Positions 1 to 8,033 of a DNA stretch of 64,000 bases are shown here, piece after piece. Both the position numbers and the translations under genes were made by a program. The stretch is from Myxococcus eversor. GTDB taxonomy: Bacteria; Myxococcota; Myxococcia; Myxococcales; Myxococcaceae. How positions within the stretch are numbered: position 1 is the stretch's first letter; each line of letters begins with the position of its first letter. The DNA lies in contig NZ_JAAIXY010000006.1 in the NCBI RefSeq assembly GCF_010894455.1, forward strand, positions 406,292 through 470,291, written 5' to 3'. The notes under the pieces are model-generated. The model was not told the origin of the DNA, made no database searches, and worked only from the letters and a program-made list of their open reading frames with translations.

Positions 1-1294
1 TGTCCGCGTAGCCCACCGTTCCGTCCTGTGGAAAGGCGAGCGGTGTCACATCGAACTCGACGGTGCGCACGCCCGTGTTCGTAGCGCCGAGCAGGTGCTG
101 GCTCTCGAAGAAGGCGACCTTCGAGTACCAGGGGTACGGCGGGTTCGGGTTGAAGCGGAGCACCGCCTCCAGGAAGTAGTAGTCGCCGTAGATGAGGCTG
201 ACATCAATCTCCTGGTTGGCGGGCAGGTGTCCCACGCCGTGCAACAACAGGCCCGGGCTGTTGGTGCCCTGCGCGAAGTACGCGGGCGACACCAGCGTGT
301 CCAACGTGCGCAGCGCCGCGTCCCGGTAGCGCACCTTCCGCGCGGCATCCGTCTCCAGGGTGCTCAACTCCAACAACGCCGAGGCGACCGCCGCCGCCGC
401 CGAGGAGTCCTTCTGCGTGCCCGGCGCGTCAAAATCCCACTTCGGCACCATGTCCGCCGGCACGTGGTCCAGGTACCAGTCCGTCACCTTGCGCGCCGCC
501 GCGAGCATCCGCGCGTCCCCCGTGTACCGGTACACCATGGTGTACCCATAGATGAGCCACGCATGGCCCCGCGCCCAGGTGGAGTTCGTGGAGTACCCCT
601 GGAACGTGCCCTTCGAGCGGATGGCCCCCGTCGCGGCGTTGTAGTCCACGTAGTGGAATGAGCTGCCATCCGGACGCACGGCATCCCGCAGCGTGGTGAG
701 CGCGTGGTTGAGGGCCATGGTCCGCAGCTCCGCGCGGCCCCCGTTCGCCGCGGCCCACAGCAGCAGCTCCAGGTTCATCATTGTGTCCGTGACGAGCGGC
801 ACGTCCCACGCCGAGTTCCAATCACAGCAATCGATGATGCCGATGCGCGAGTTGTAGCGCGTGGCGAGCGACTCGGCCGCGGTCAGCAGCACGCCGCGAT
901 AGTACGGGTCTCCCGTGAGCCGGTACGCCGCGCCGTAGCTCGTGAACAGCTTGAAGCCCAGGTCGTGCGTCTGCCGGTTCGTCTTCTGTCCCTCCAGGGG
1001 CCGCGTCCACTGGTCGGCCTTCTGCTGCCACGAAGGCTCCAGCCCCGCCTGGAACAGGTGCCACATGCTCCCCGGGAAGAAGCCCTGCGTCCACGCCACC
1101 GCGTCCGTATTGGCCACCGTCGACCACGTTCCGTCGGCGCGCGAGGCCTTGGGTGAGCGCGACGTGTTCGGCATGGCGGTGGCCGTCTTTCGCAGCTGCG
1201 TTCTCGCGAAGCCCACCACCTTCAGCGCATCCGCGTCGGTGAACGCCTGGGCCGTGCTCGTCATCAGCAGCAACACCAGCCACAGCGCCCCCAT
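1..1294 (-). CDS. Secreted GH88-type unsaturated glucuronyl/disaccharide hydrolase (partial, 3' end off window)
   Basis: The frame is open to the left edge, so only the first 431 codons are seen. The ATG at 1294 is preferred over an in-frame ATG at 1327 because a GAGGAGGG ribosome site ends a few bases before it. A hydrophobic signal peptide (about residues 1-18, ending TAQA) indicates export. The family fingerprint is clear: HDLGF (Asp about 111), followed by YGAAYRLTGD, then VTDTMMNLELL (Asp about 170), and later ARGHAWLIYGYTMVYR. The two Asp residues correspond to the catalytic pair of GH88 enzymes, which hydrate and cleave the unsaturated uronic acid left by polysaccharide lyases. After the (alpha/alpha)6-barrel region (about residue 365) an extra beta-rich C-terminal domain begins and is cut by the window. 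The exact glycan cannot be read from sequence. Confidence 0.85.
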   Translation of the reverse strand, partial: MGALWLVLLLMTSTAQAFTDADALKVVGFARTQLRKTATAMPNTSRSPKASRADGTWSTVANTDAVAWTQGFFPGSMWHLFQAGLEPSWQQKADQWTRPLEGQKTNRQTHDLGFKLFTSYGAAYRLTGDPYYRGVLLTAAESLATRYNSRIGIIDCCDWNSAWDVPLVTDTMMNLELLLWAAANGGRAELRTMALNHALTTLRDAVRPDGSSFHYVDYNAATGAIRSKGTFQGYSTNSTWARGHAWLIYGYTMVYRYTGDARMLAAARKVTDWYLDHVPADMVPKWDFDAPGTQKDSSAAAAVASALLELSTLETDAARKVRYRDAALRTLDTLVSPAYFAQGTNSPGLLLHGVGHLPANQEIDVSLIYGDYYFLEAVLRFNPNPPYPWYSKVAFFESQHLLGATNTGVRTVEFDVTPLAFPQDGTVGYAD

Positions 1295-1548
1295 GGCCCT
1301 CCTCGTCCCCTGAGCAGCTCTCGTCATGCACCCCTCCCATCACCGCCGCCAAGGTGGCCGCGTGCCCACCTCGGAACCAGGGAGGCCCTGGCATGACGAC
1401 GAGCGGCCGCACGCCCGCGGAGAGCAGCGCCCCACGGCTCCGGGTCCGATTCAGCGGTGAGGTGACAGGTACGCGACGACGCGAATGTGAAGTGCCGACC
1501 CGCGCCGTCAGTCCCCAGGGCCCGGCGGCCAGCGAGTGGCCCGCCGCG

Positions 1549-2757
1549 CTAACGACCGGAGGTCAACACGCGCTGCCACAGCGTCAGCAGGTCGCGGACC
1601 ACCGGCCCGTCGGGCACTTCCGCCACGGGAGGCACGTCCACGCGGACACCGTGGGCGGCCAGCTTCGTGAAGGGATTCTCCGGGTCATCGGTCTTCAGCG
1701 GCACCGCCGGGTCCGCCGGACGGAAGCCGAACGACAACGCGCGCTCCTGCACCGGACGGCTCTGCAGATAACGCAGCCACTCCACCGCCGCCGCCTTCTG
1801 CGCGGGCGTCACCCAGTCCGCCTGGAGCACGGCTGCGGGGTGGTCGCTCCACAAGGTGAGCGCCGGGTAGTACACCCGCAGCTCCCCCCACCGCCCCTGA
1901 GCGTGGGAGAGCTGGGCGATGGCCAGGTTCTCGTACACCACCGCGATGTCGTAGCGGGACGGGCCGAAGCGGACCATGTCCGCCATGAAGGTGCCCGTGG
2001 AAGGCTCGAAGCGCGTGACACCTCGCTCCAACGCCTTCATCCAGTCCTGGTAGCGCGGCTCCAACAGGTCCGCCACCGTGAGCCCGCCGCGCTTGCCGTA
2101 GTACTCCAGCGTCGCAAGCAGCAGCGCCTGGAGTCCGGAGTTGGAGCGCGTCGGGTCCGTGTGGCCCAGCTTCACGAACCCCCACTCCGGCTTGCCACCA
2201 ATCGCCGGCCAGCCCTGGGGACTCGTCACCGCCTTCTGCAACACCTTCCACGACACCGCGCCGCCACCGCTCGCCTTGCGCAGCACCTCCGCCCGGTCCT
2301 CCCACACCACGAAGACCAGCGGGGTGATGACCAGCGGGCGCGGAGCCTGCTCGCCCTCCTCGGCGAACAGCGGCTTGCGCTCGGGGTCCGTGGCCCAGTC
2401 GGAGGCCAGCATGCGCAACACCGCGCTGTCCGCCGGGCTCCACACCGTGGGCTGCTCACGGCCGTCGAGGATGGCCTGCGCCGCCTCCAGCGACCCACGC
2501 CCCACCAGCTTCAGCCGGATGTGGGGATGCTGCTTCTGGAAGTCCTCCGCCGCGGCCTCCACCCACTCCTTCTTCTCCGTGCTGTAGAGGAACGAGACGT
2601 CCACCACCTCGCCGGGCCTCGGAGGCCGGGGCGACGTGGGCTCGGGCGTGCCGGCCTCCTGGACACCGCGCGGAGGCGGCTCCCGGTTGGAGGTCAGATA
2701 GAGGACCCCGCCCAGCGCGAGAAAGAGCCCGACGACGATGAGAACCTTGGGTGTCAT
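1549..2757 (-). CDS. Extracellular solute-binding protein (ABC-type, membrane-anchored)
   Basis: 402 aa. The ATG at 2757 follows a GAGGGGGGC ribosome site and gives a clean N-terminal hydrophobic segment (MTPKVLIVVGLFLALGGVLY); the frame upstream overlaps the preceding gene and is not used. There is no lipobox cysteine, so it is likely held by an uncleaved anchor or cleaved to a soluble periplasmic form. After a Pro-rich linker the mature part reads as a type 2 periplasmic binding fold: VDVSFLYSTEKKEWVEAA near the start, LTPLVF-like hinge (LVITPLVFVVWE), and SGLQALLLATLEYYG. No permease or ATPase gene is adjacent, so the substrate is unknown; the fold is also used by sensor-type proteins. It lies 34 nt downstream of the WGR gene and may be co-transcribed with it. 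Confidence 0.75.
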   Translation of the reverse strand: MTPKVLIVVGLFLALGGVLYLTSNREPPPRGVQEAGTPEPTSPRPPRPGEVVDVSFLYSTEKKEWVEAAAEDFQKQHPHIRLKLVGRGSLEAAQAILDGREQPTVWSPADSAVLRMLASDWATDPERKPLFAEEGEQAPRPLVITPLVFVVWEDRAEVLRKASGGGAVSWKVLQKAVTSPQGWPAIGGKPEWGFVKLGHTDPTRSNSGLQALLLATLEYYGKRGGLTVADLLEPRYQDWMKALERGVTRFEPSTGTFMADMVRFGPSRYDIAVVYENLAIAQLSHAQGRWGELRVYYPALTLWSDHPAAVLQADWVTPAQKAAAVEWLRYLQSRPVQERALSFGFRPADPAVPLKTDDPENPFTKLAAHGVRVDVPPVAEVPDGPVVRDLLTLWQRVLTSGR

Positions 2758-2791
2758 GTGTCGATGCGCCCCCCTCGCGCCGAGTCTTGCC

Positions 2792-3652
2792 TCACGCCTC
2801 CAGGCGCGAGAGCCGACCGGCGAGCTGCGCATCACTCCCCGCGCTCACACCCTTCACCCACTCCGTCAGCGAGCCACCCGACGACGTCAGCTTCGCCTCG
2901 ACATGCGGACGCAGTTGGCCCCAGCGCTTGCCCCAGCCCTCCTCGGACGCGCTGCCCTTCATGCCTGGCCGCTCCGCGAGCAACAGCCCCAGCCGCAGCG
3001 CCAGCTCCGGCTCACCGAGCGACTCGGCCCGCCGCACCATGGCCAGCGCCTCCGTCTCCGGCGCGCGACGCCACGCATCCACCGCGCGGGAGAAGGCCGC
3101 CACGTCCAGCTCGCTCAACAGGCCCAGCGCATGCCGCAGCGGCAGCCGGCCCTCCTTCGGCGCGACGACGACGCGCGCCATCAGCGCATCGAACGTGGAG
3201 GCCAGCTCCGCGTGCTTCGCGGGGTCCACGCCACCGAGCGCCCGCAGTGCCCTGCGCGCGCTCCGGGCGCGAGACGTCACCTCCCAGCTTCGCCAACCCA
3301 GCCGGGCCCGCAGTCCCGCGAGCGCGTCCGCGGCGGCCTTGAGCGTCTCCGGCGTGGGCTTCGCGACAGGCACGCGAAGGGGCAGCGGCGTCTTCTCGGG
3401 CGCGCGCGGCGCGGCGGCGACGGGAGCGGGCGCCGCGGCACCCTCGGCCGTCACCTCGCGATAACCCTCGCGCACCTTCTCCGCGACCTTCTTCTCGTAC
3501 TCACGCTCGGCGCCCGCGGCGTCGGGGAACGCCTTCTCCTTGCGCTGCCCGGCGGTGCCGATGCGGCCGTAGGTGACGATGAAGGTGTTGCCCTGAACCT
3601 CCGGCTGCCAGAACTTGGAGCTGGTTCCCTCGACGAATTCGAACCTTCGCAT
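2792..3652 (-). CDS. WGR-domain protein
   Basis: 286 aa. The N-terminal 80 residues match the WGR domain: MRRFEFVEGTSSKFW, then NTFIVTYGRIGTAGQ (GR of the motif in YGRIGT) and KAFPDAAGAEREYEKKVAEK. WGR domains bind nucleic acid ends in PARPs and also occur in bacterial proteins of unknown role. Residues about 85-110 are an Ala/Pro linker; the remainder is an Ala/Leu/Arg-rich helical region without a recognised fold. There is no PARP catalytic domain, so ADP-ribosylation is not predicted. GAGGATG just before the ATG supports the start. Confidence 0.75.
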   Translation of the reverse strand: MRRFEFVEGTSSKFWQPEVQGNTFIVTYGRIGTAGQRKEKAFPDAAGAEREYEKKVAEKVREGYREVTAEGAAAPAPVAAAPRAPEKTPLPLRVPVAKPTPETLKAAADALAGLRARLGWRSWEVTSRARSARRALRALGGVDPAKHAELASTFDALMARVVVAPKEGRLPLRHALGLLSELDVAAFSRAVDAWRRAPETEALAMVRRAESLGEPELALRLGLLLAERPGMKGSASEEGWGKRWGQLRPHVEAKLTSSGGSLTEWVKGVSAGSDAQLAGRLSRLEA

Positions 3653-3713
3653 GGCCCATCCTCCTCGCGCATCGGCCGGCCCTCCAGGCTAGCTCATGCG
3701 CACCTGTCGCGCC

Positions 3714-4709
3714 TCACGCGGCGCGCGAAGACCGCTCCTGGAACTCCGTCTCCATCTCCTTCAGGCCCATGGAGCGCGGCACCCGCCCCTCGTACCCCAG
3801 CTCCTGGCGGGCCTTCTCGTCGCTCACCGTCACCTCACGTCCAATCAGCAGCACCTCCGTGCGGCTGAGCGGCGGTCGGCCCGGCAGCCCGAGCGTGCCC
3901 CACGCCAGGTCCGCCACCGTGGCCACCAGCGCGGCAAGGCCATAGGGAATGGAGCTGTTGCCCGGGTCCACGCCCTGCGACTTGAGCATCGCGGTGACGA
4001 ACTCCCGGAACACCACCGGCTCGCCGTCGGTGAGGTAGTACGCCTCGCCGCCTCGGCCCTTCTCCGCCGCCAGCAGCATGCCCTCCACGCAGTTGGCCAC
4101 GTGGCAGGTGGACGTCAGGTAGCGACCATCCCCTATCCACTTGAAGCGCTTGCTGCGCACCGCGTCCACCATCTGCGGCAGCACCGACGTGTCTCCGCGT
4201 CCCCACACCAGGCGCGGACGCACCGCCACGGTAGTGAAGTCCGCGGAGTTGACGCTCAGCACCCGGCGCTCCGCCTCGTTCTTGGTGGAGGGATAGTCGC
4301 CGATGGGGCGCTCCGGCAGCGGCCACGTCTCGTTCACCTTCACGAGCGGCGTGCCGTCCGCCATCACCGCCTCCGTGCTGACGTGCACCAGCCGCTTCAC
4401 CCCGGCGGCGCGAGCGGCCTCCAGCACCCGCTCCGTGCCGCGCACGTTGGCCTCGTAGTACTCCGCGCGAGGCGCCCACGACTTCACCAGCGCGGCCGAG
4501 TGGAAGACGGTGTCGCAGCCCTCCATGCCCGCGCGCAGCTTCGCCACGTCGGACAGGTCGCCCTCGAAAGGCTCCCCGCCCGCCGCCGCCACCGTCGCGA
4601 GGGACTCCGGAGAGCGCGCCAACGCCCGAGCCTCGTCGCCGCGCGCCTTGAGCGCCGCGAGAAGGTACCTGCCCACGAAACCGGAACCGCCGGTGACGAA
4701 CGCCCGCAT
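3714..4709 (-). CDS. NAD(P)-dependent epimerase/dehydratase (extended SDR)
   Basis: 331 aa. The start is placed at the internal ATG (4709) because AGGGGAG lies 6 nt before it and the protein then begins MRAFVTGGSGFVGR, the usual beta1-turn-alpha1 nucleotide-binding start (TGGSGFVG = TGxxGxxG). DLSD (about residue 50) is the adenine-side motif, HSAAL the NNAG-equivalent, and YPSTK the catalytic YxxxK. VAVRPRLVWG and TSTCHVANCVEG are typical of the 3-beta-hydroxysteroid dehydrogenase/dihydroflavonol reductase branch. The substrate cannot be read. It stands alone between the WGR and Eis genes. Confidence 0.85.
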   Translation of the reverse strand: MRAFVTGGSGFVGRYLLAALKARGDEARALARSPESLATVAAAGGEPFEGDLSDVAKLRAGMEGCDTVFHSAALVKSWAPRAEYYEANVRGTERVLEAARAAGVKRLVHVSTEAVMADGTPLVKVNETWPLPERPIGDYPSTKNEAERRVLSVNSADFTTVAVRPRLVWGRGDTSVLPQMVDAVRSKRFKWIGDGRYLTSTCHVANCVEGMLLAAEKGRGGEAYYLTDGEPVVFREFVTAMLKSQGVDPGNSSIPYGLAALVATVADLAWGTLGLPGRPPLSRTEVLLIGREVTVSDEKARQELGYEGRVPRSMGLKEMETEFQERSSRAA

Positions 4710-4835
4710 GGACTGCTCCCCTGGCAATGAGGTCTCGGGCTCCTACCACCACCCGCCCTCGGCGCGGTAGCCACCCGACGGCCTTGGGCCCCTCATTCGA
4801 GCGACCTGGCGCCCATCGGGGGCCCCGCCTTCTCC

Positions 4836-6050
4836 TTAGAACATGTCCCGCAGGGACGGCTGCGGCCCGGAGAACAGCGCCATCGCCGCCTGCACGGAGG
4901 CGTCGTCCGCCTCCACCAGCCCCACCGAGCGCAGGGAGGCCGCGGACTGGAAGCCGGTGTACAGCGGGCCCAGTTGGCGGATGTCCAGCCGCAGCCGGCC
5001 CTCTCCGCCGCGCTTCACCCGGGCCACGCCGTCCTCCACCTCCAGCACGAAGCGCCCCTGGTTCTCCGGGAAGAGCTCGTCCGTCACCTCCAGGTGCAGC
5101 GAGCCGGAGAGTCCCGGCGTCCAGCCTCGGGCCTCCAGCGCGGAGACGACGTCCAGCACTCGCACCATCCAGTGCATGTAGACCTTCACCGAATAGGACT
5201 GCTCGCGCAGCATCAGGAGGAACGGGTCGTCGGGGCCGCCGTACCACACCACTTCCGTGCCCAGGGAGTGGTGGTCCCCCAGGAAGCGCAGCAGCCGGCG
5301 CGCCGCCGCGGGCGTGGTGGCCACGATGTCCGTGAGGGCCAGCTCCTGCTTCAAGTCCTTGAGCGGCCGACGCGCCAGGTAGACGTAGCCCTCCACTCCC
5401 GCACTGCCCTCCACGAGGTAGCCGTGGACGGGCTCGGAGCGCGGGTTGCGGACGCGGTTCCAGGAGAACTCGCTCCGGTCCAGCCAGCCCTGACGGAAGC
5501 GGGCCACGCTCGTGTAGCAGGCGGCGATGGCGTCCTCGTCGCGGGACTCGATGGCTCGCAGCGACAGCGAGCGCTCGCCCATCTCCAGCGCGGACATCTG
5601 CACGCGCGTCTCGTAGCGCGCTCCGGCCTGCTCGTAGCCCGCGCGGCGATAGAGGGGTTGGGTGGCGGGATAGAGGATGGAGAGCGCCGCGCCAGACTCG
5701 CGGGCCTCCTGCACCAGCCGCGTCATCAGCCGGGTCGCCGTGCCCTGCCCCCGGTGCAGCGGTGAGACTCCCACGCCACCCACGCCGACAACGGGCACGC
5801 TGCGCCCGCCGAACCACTGACCCTTGCGGATGGAGACCAGCGTGCCCGCCACCTTCCCGCCCTCGCGCAGGAGCCGCAGGTCGCGCGGGTCCAGCCGCTG
5901 CCTCCACGCGATGCAGTCCGCCGGCGTCATCGCGTAGGCGTGCATCAGGATGTCCGCCACGGCGGACAACTCCTGCTCATCTCTCGGCGGTCCAAAGTCG
6001 TCCGGCTTCGCGTCCACGTCCCCATCCCTCCAAGGGGTGCGCTCACGCAC
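4836..6050 (-). CDS. Eis-family GNAT N-acetyltransferase
   Basis: 404 aa from a GTG start at 6050. Residues 75-120 hold the acetyl-CoA site in the Eis form: PVVGVGGVGVSPLHRGQGTATRLM. PATQPLYRRAGYE supplies the conserved Tyr used as general acid. The middle is a second GNAT-like domain and the last 100 residues an SCP2-like beta domain (HLEVTDELFPENQGRF). The chain ends in Phe; in Mycobacterium Eis the terminal Phe carboxylate is the catalytic base, so the length is intact. Members acetylate multiple amines of aminoglycosides or lysines on proteins. Nothing nearby tells the physiological target. Confidence 0.88.
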   Translation of the reverse strand: MRERTPWRDGDVDAKPDDFGPPRDEQELSAVADILMHAYAMTPADCIAWRQRLDPRDLRLLREGGKVAGTLVSIRKGQWFGGRSVPVVGVGGVGVSPLHRGQGTATRLMTRLVQEARESGAALSILYPATQPLYRRAGYEQAGARYETRVQMSALEMGERSLSLRAIESRDEDAIAACYTSVARFRQGWLDRSEFSWNRVRNPRSEPVHGYLVEGSAGVEGYVYLARRPLKDLKQELALTDIVATTPAAARRLLRFLGDHHSLGTEVVWYGGPDDPFLLMLREQSYSVKVYMHWMVRVLDVVSALEARGWTPGLSGSLHLEVTDELFPENQGRFVLEVEDGVARVKRGGEGRLRLDIRQLGPLYTGFQSAASLRSVGLVEADDASVQAAMALFSGPQPSLRDMF

Positions 6051-6074
6051 CCTGGGGGCATCCTAGCGGGACGC

Positions 6075-6602
6075 TTACGGGACGACGCGCTTCATCTTCG
6101 AATAGAAAGAAGGCGCGAGCAGATAGGCGAACGTCGCGTCGCCGAATCCCAGCAAGTCGCCATCCCGCACGTGCAGCTCTCCGCCCGACGCCACCTCCTT
6201 GGCGTTGACGAACGTGCCGTTGCTCGACTTCAGGTCCACCAAGGTGCAGCCGACCGAAGGGCCCCACCAGCAGAGCTTCGCGTGACGCTTGGAGACCGAG
6301 GGCTCGTTGACCACCAGGTCGCAGTCCGGCTGTCGCCCCACGGTGAGCACGTCCTGTCCCTCCACGGGAGGCAGCGTCGCCACGGTGAGCGCATCGAAGT
6401 GCAGCCAGAGCGCGACCTGCTGTCGCTCCAGGCTGGGGATGTCGCGGGCCATCGTCGTGCGCGCGGCGCCCATCTTCAGCGCCAGTTGCGCCATCACCGG
6501 GCTCGGCGGACGCTGCACCAGCACGAACGGCCCCACCTGCTTGCAGAAGAAGGATTCTGTCAGCCGGGAGCTCAGCGCGCGCAGTTCCTGGACGGTCATC
6601 AT
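6075..6602 (-). CDS. FHA-domain protein
   Basis: 175 aa. The C-terminal half is a complete forkhead-associated domain: LTVGRQPDCDLVV, then EPSVSKRHA (Ser-x-x-His of the phosphothreonine pocket) and LKSSNGTFVN. The first 75 residues are a separate helical region of unknown function. FHA domains bind phosphothreonine peptides; myxobacteria use them with their many Ser/Thr kinases, but no kinase is adjacent here. The gene lies 25 nt before the Eis gene on the same strand, so they may share a transcript. Confidence 0.88.
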   Translation of the reverse strand: MMTVQELRALSSRLTESFFCKQVGPFVLVQRPPSPVMAQLALKMGAARTTMARDIPSLERQQVALWLHFDALTVATLPPVEGQDVLTVGRQPDCDLVVNEPSVSKRHAKLCWWGPSVGCTLVDLKSSNGTFVNAKEVASGGELHVRDGDLLGFGDATFAYLLAPSFYSKMKRVVP

Positions 6603-6725
6603 GGGTGCTCCCCCGAATCGCTCACGCGCGCGATTCTGAGGGGGACGCTGTCACGCGTCGAGTCTTCTCGTGTCAACGAGCCCAGAAGAGGAGTGCTCCC
6701 CTGCCCCATCAGTGGCTGGAAGGCG

Positions 6726-7850
6726 TCACGCGGCGCCACGAGAGGGCCCGGCCACATCCAACGCCTCGCGCGACAGGGGGACGTCGAGCCGGTGCGCGAG
6801 CCAGTGCCCCAGGTGTTCGAGGGAACGCACGTCCACCGTGCCGCGCATCAGCACCCGCGAGCCCTGGGGAGAGCGCAGCCACAGCGCGAACTTCGGGTCG
6901 CCGTCGTCGTCCTCCTCCGGCCGATGACGTTCCACCTGGAGCTCCGTCACCTGATGACGCACCCGAGTCACCCGCCAGAGCCCGTGGTGGATGCGAACCA
7001 GGACGCCAGGATGGACCTCCCACCCGTTTCGCGCCTGGAGCGTCCTCCAGCCTCGCCACGCCAGCAGCGCGGCCAGGGCTCCCAGCCCCACCGCCAGGAG
7101 CGTCGCCAGGAGGCTTGCGCCATCGAAGAGCTGACGCCAGACCAGACAGGCCACGGCCCCGACGAGCAACGCGGTCATGACGCCGTGGAACCAGACCCAG
7201 AGGACCCGGATATGACGCGCGGGCCGGAGCACCTCGCCCCCACCCGCGAGCGGCACCGCTTCCTTCCCCTTCGGCATGTGGCGCTTCAGCTCCGCCGCCG
7301 GGCCGCCCAGTCCCGAAAGCTCGCGCATCCGCGCCCACAGCTCCTGGTGCTGCTCCCTCGTTCCGTTCTGGGCCAGCGCGACGGTCCTCCCTGAAGGCAG
7401 GAGCGCCATCACCCCGTTGCCCGGCCCCAGCAGGGACAGGTCCGTCAGGTCCGAGTAGCGCACGCGCAGCTCGCGATGCCAGGGCCCCCACCGCCGCTTG
7501 CGCGTCACGCCTCGCGCATCCATCGTCACCTGCTCCAGGCCGGCGAGCGCCCACAGCAAGCCCATCTGCACGACGACGCCCACCGGCGTCCAGACCAGCA
7601 CCCACGCCAACAGGAACATGGCGGCCAGCACCGCGCCCGCGGCCGAGGTGGGCACCGTCGACGCTTGCGCTACCAGGGGGATGGGCCGCAGGAGCGCCAG
7701 GAGCAGATGGAGGAACGCGCGGAAACCCACCGCGACGCCAGCGGTCCATCCAACCGTCCAGAAGACCCAGCAGAGCGCGAGCGCGAACCGTGACGCATAC
7801 GAAGGCCGCAGCCGCGCCCGCCAGACCGCCCCTTCCTTCGTGAGCCACAA
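6726..7850 (-). CDS. Unknown membrane protein, paralogue A
   Basis: 374 aa; family not recognised. The only start codon before the first membrane helix is a TTG at 7850, since an in-frame stop lies upstream and no ATG/GTG intervenes; this start is provisional. Two long hydrophobic helices occupy about residues 20-105, then a soluble part (VTMDARGVTRKRRWGPWHRELRVRYSDL), two further helices near 215-265, and a C-terminal domain ending LGHWLAHRLDVPL. It is clearly related to the protein at 26811-27947: same helix-loop-helix order, the same loop pattern (DxxGVTxxxxxGP followed by YSD) and the same LGxWLAHRLxVPL end. A 29-bp element at 7941-7969 precedes it. Confidence 0.75.
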   Translation of the reverse strand: MWLTKEGAVWRARLRPSYASRFALALCWVFWTVGWTAGVAVGFRAFLHLLLALLRPIPLVAQASTVPTSAAGAVLAAMFLLAWVLVWTPVGVVVQMGLLWALAGLEQVTMDARGVTRKRRWGPWHRELRVRYSDLTDLSLLGPGNGVMALLPSGRTVALAQNGTREQHQELWARMRELSGLGGPAAELKRHMPKGKEAVPLAGGGEVLRPARHIRVLWVWFHGVMTALLVGAVACLVWRQLFDGASLLATLLAVGLGALAALLAWRGWRTLQARNGWEVHPGVLVRIHHGLWRVTRVRHQVTELQVERHRPEEDDDGDPKFALWLRSPQGSRVLMRGTVDVRSLEHLGHWLAHRLDVPLSREALDVAGPSRGAA

Positions 7851-7940
7851 GACGATGGTCCTCCTGGATGCGCCGCCGCTCGAAGGCGACGTGGCACCGA
7901 CAGCGGTGCGCTCTCGGACTCAAGCGCCACCTCGTCACCC

Positions 7941-7969
7941 GGAAAGCATGTCACCCGGTTGTCACGCGG
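7941..7969 (-). promoter_or_regulatory. 29-bp upstream element shared by the two membrane-protein paralogues (copy 1)
   Basis: Read on the minus strand it contains GTGACAA, then GGGTGAC and GCTTTCC. It matches the element at 28028-28056 in 25 of 29 positions and lies 91 bp before the TTG start of paralogue A. It could be a promoter (TGACAA as -35-like), an operator with two GTGAC half-sites, or a conserved remnant of a shared ancestral upstream region. Confidence 0.5.
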
Positions 7970-8033
7970 TCATTTCCAGGGCGGCACCCTCGCCTCCTGG
8001 TGGCACGCGGAGATGCCCCGCGACGGCGTGGGC

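Noticed and set aside
2792..3652. PARP-like ADP-ribosyltransferase
   Set aside because: Only the WGR domain is present; there is no catalytic H-Y-E domain.
1354..5907. Long open frames opposite the solute-binding, SDR and Eis genes (662 and 690 codons)
   Set aside because: They are antisense shadows of GC-rich genes: Arg/Ala/Pro/His-rich, no motifs, no ribosome sites, while the opposite strand encodes clear families.
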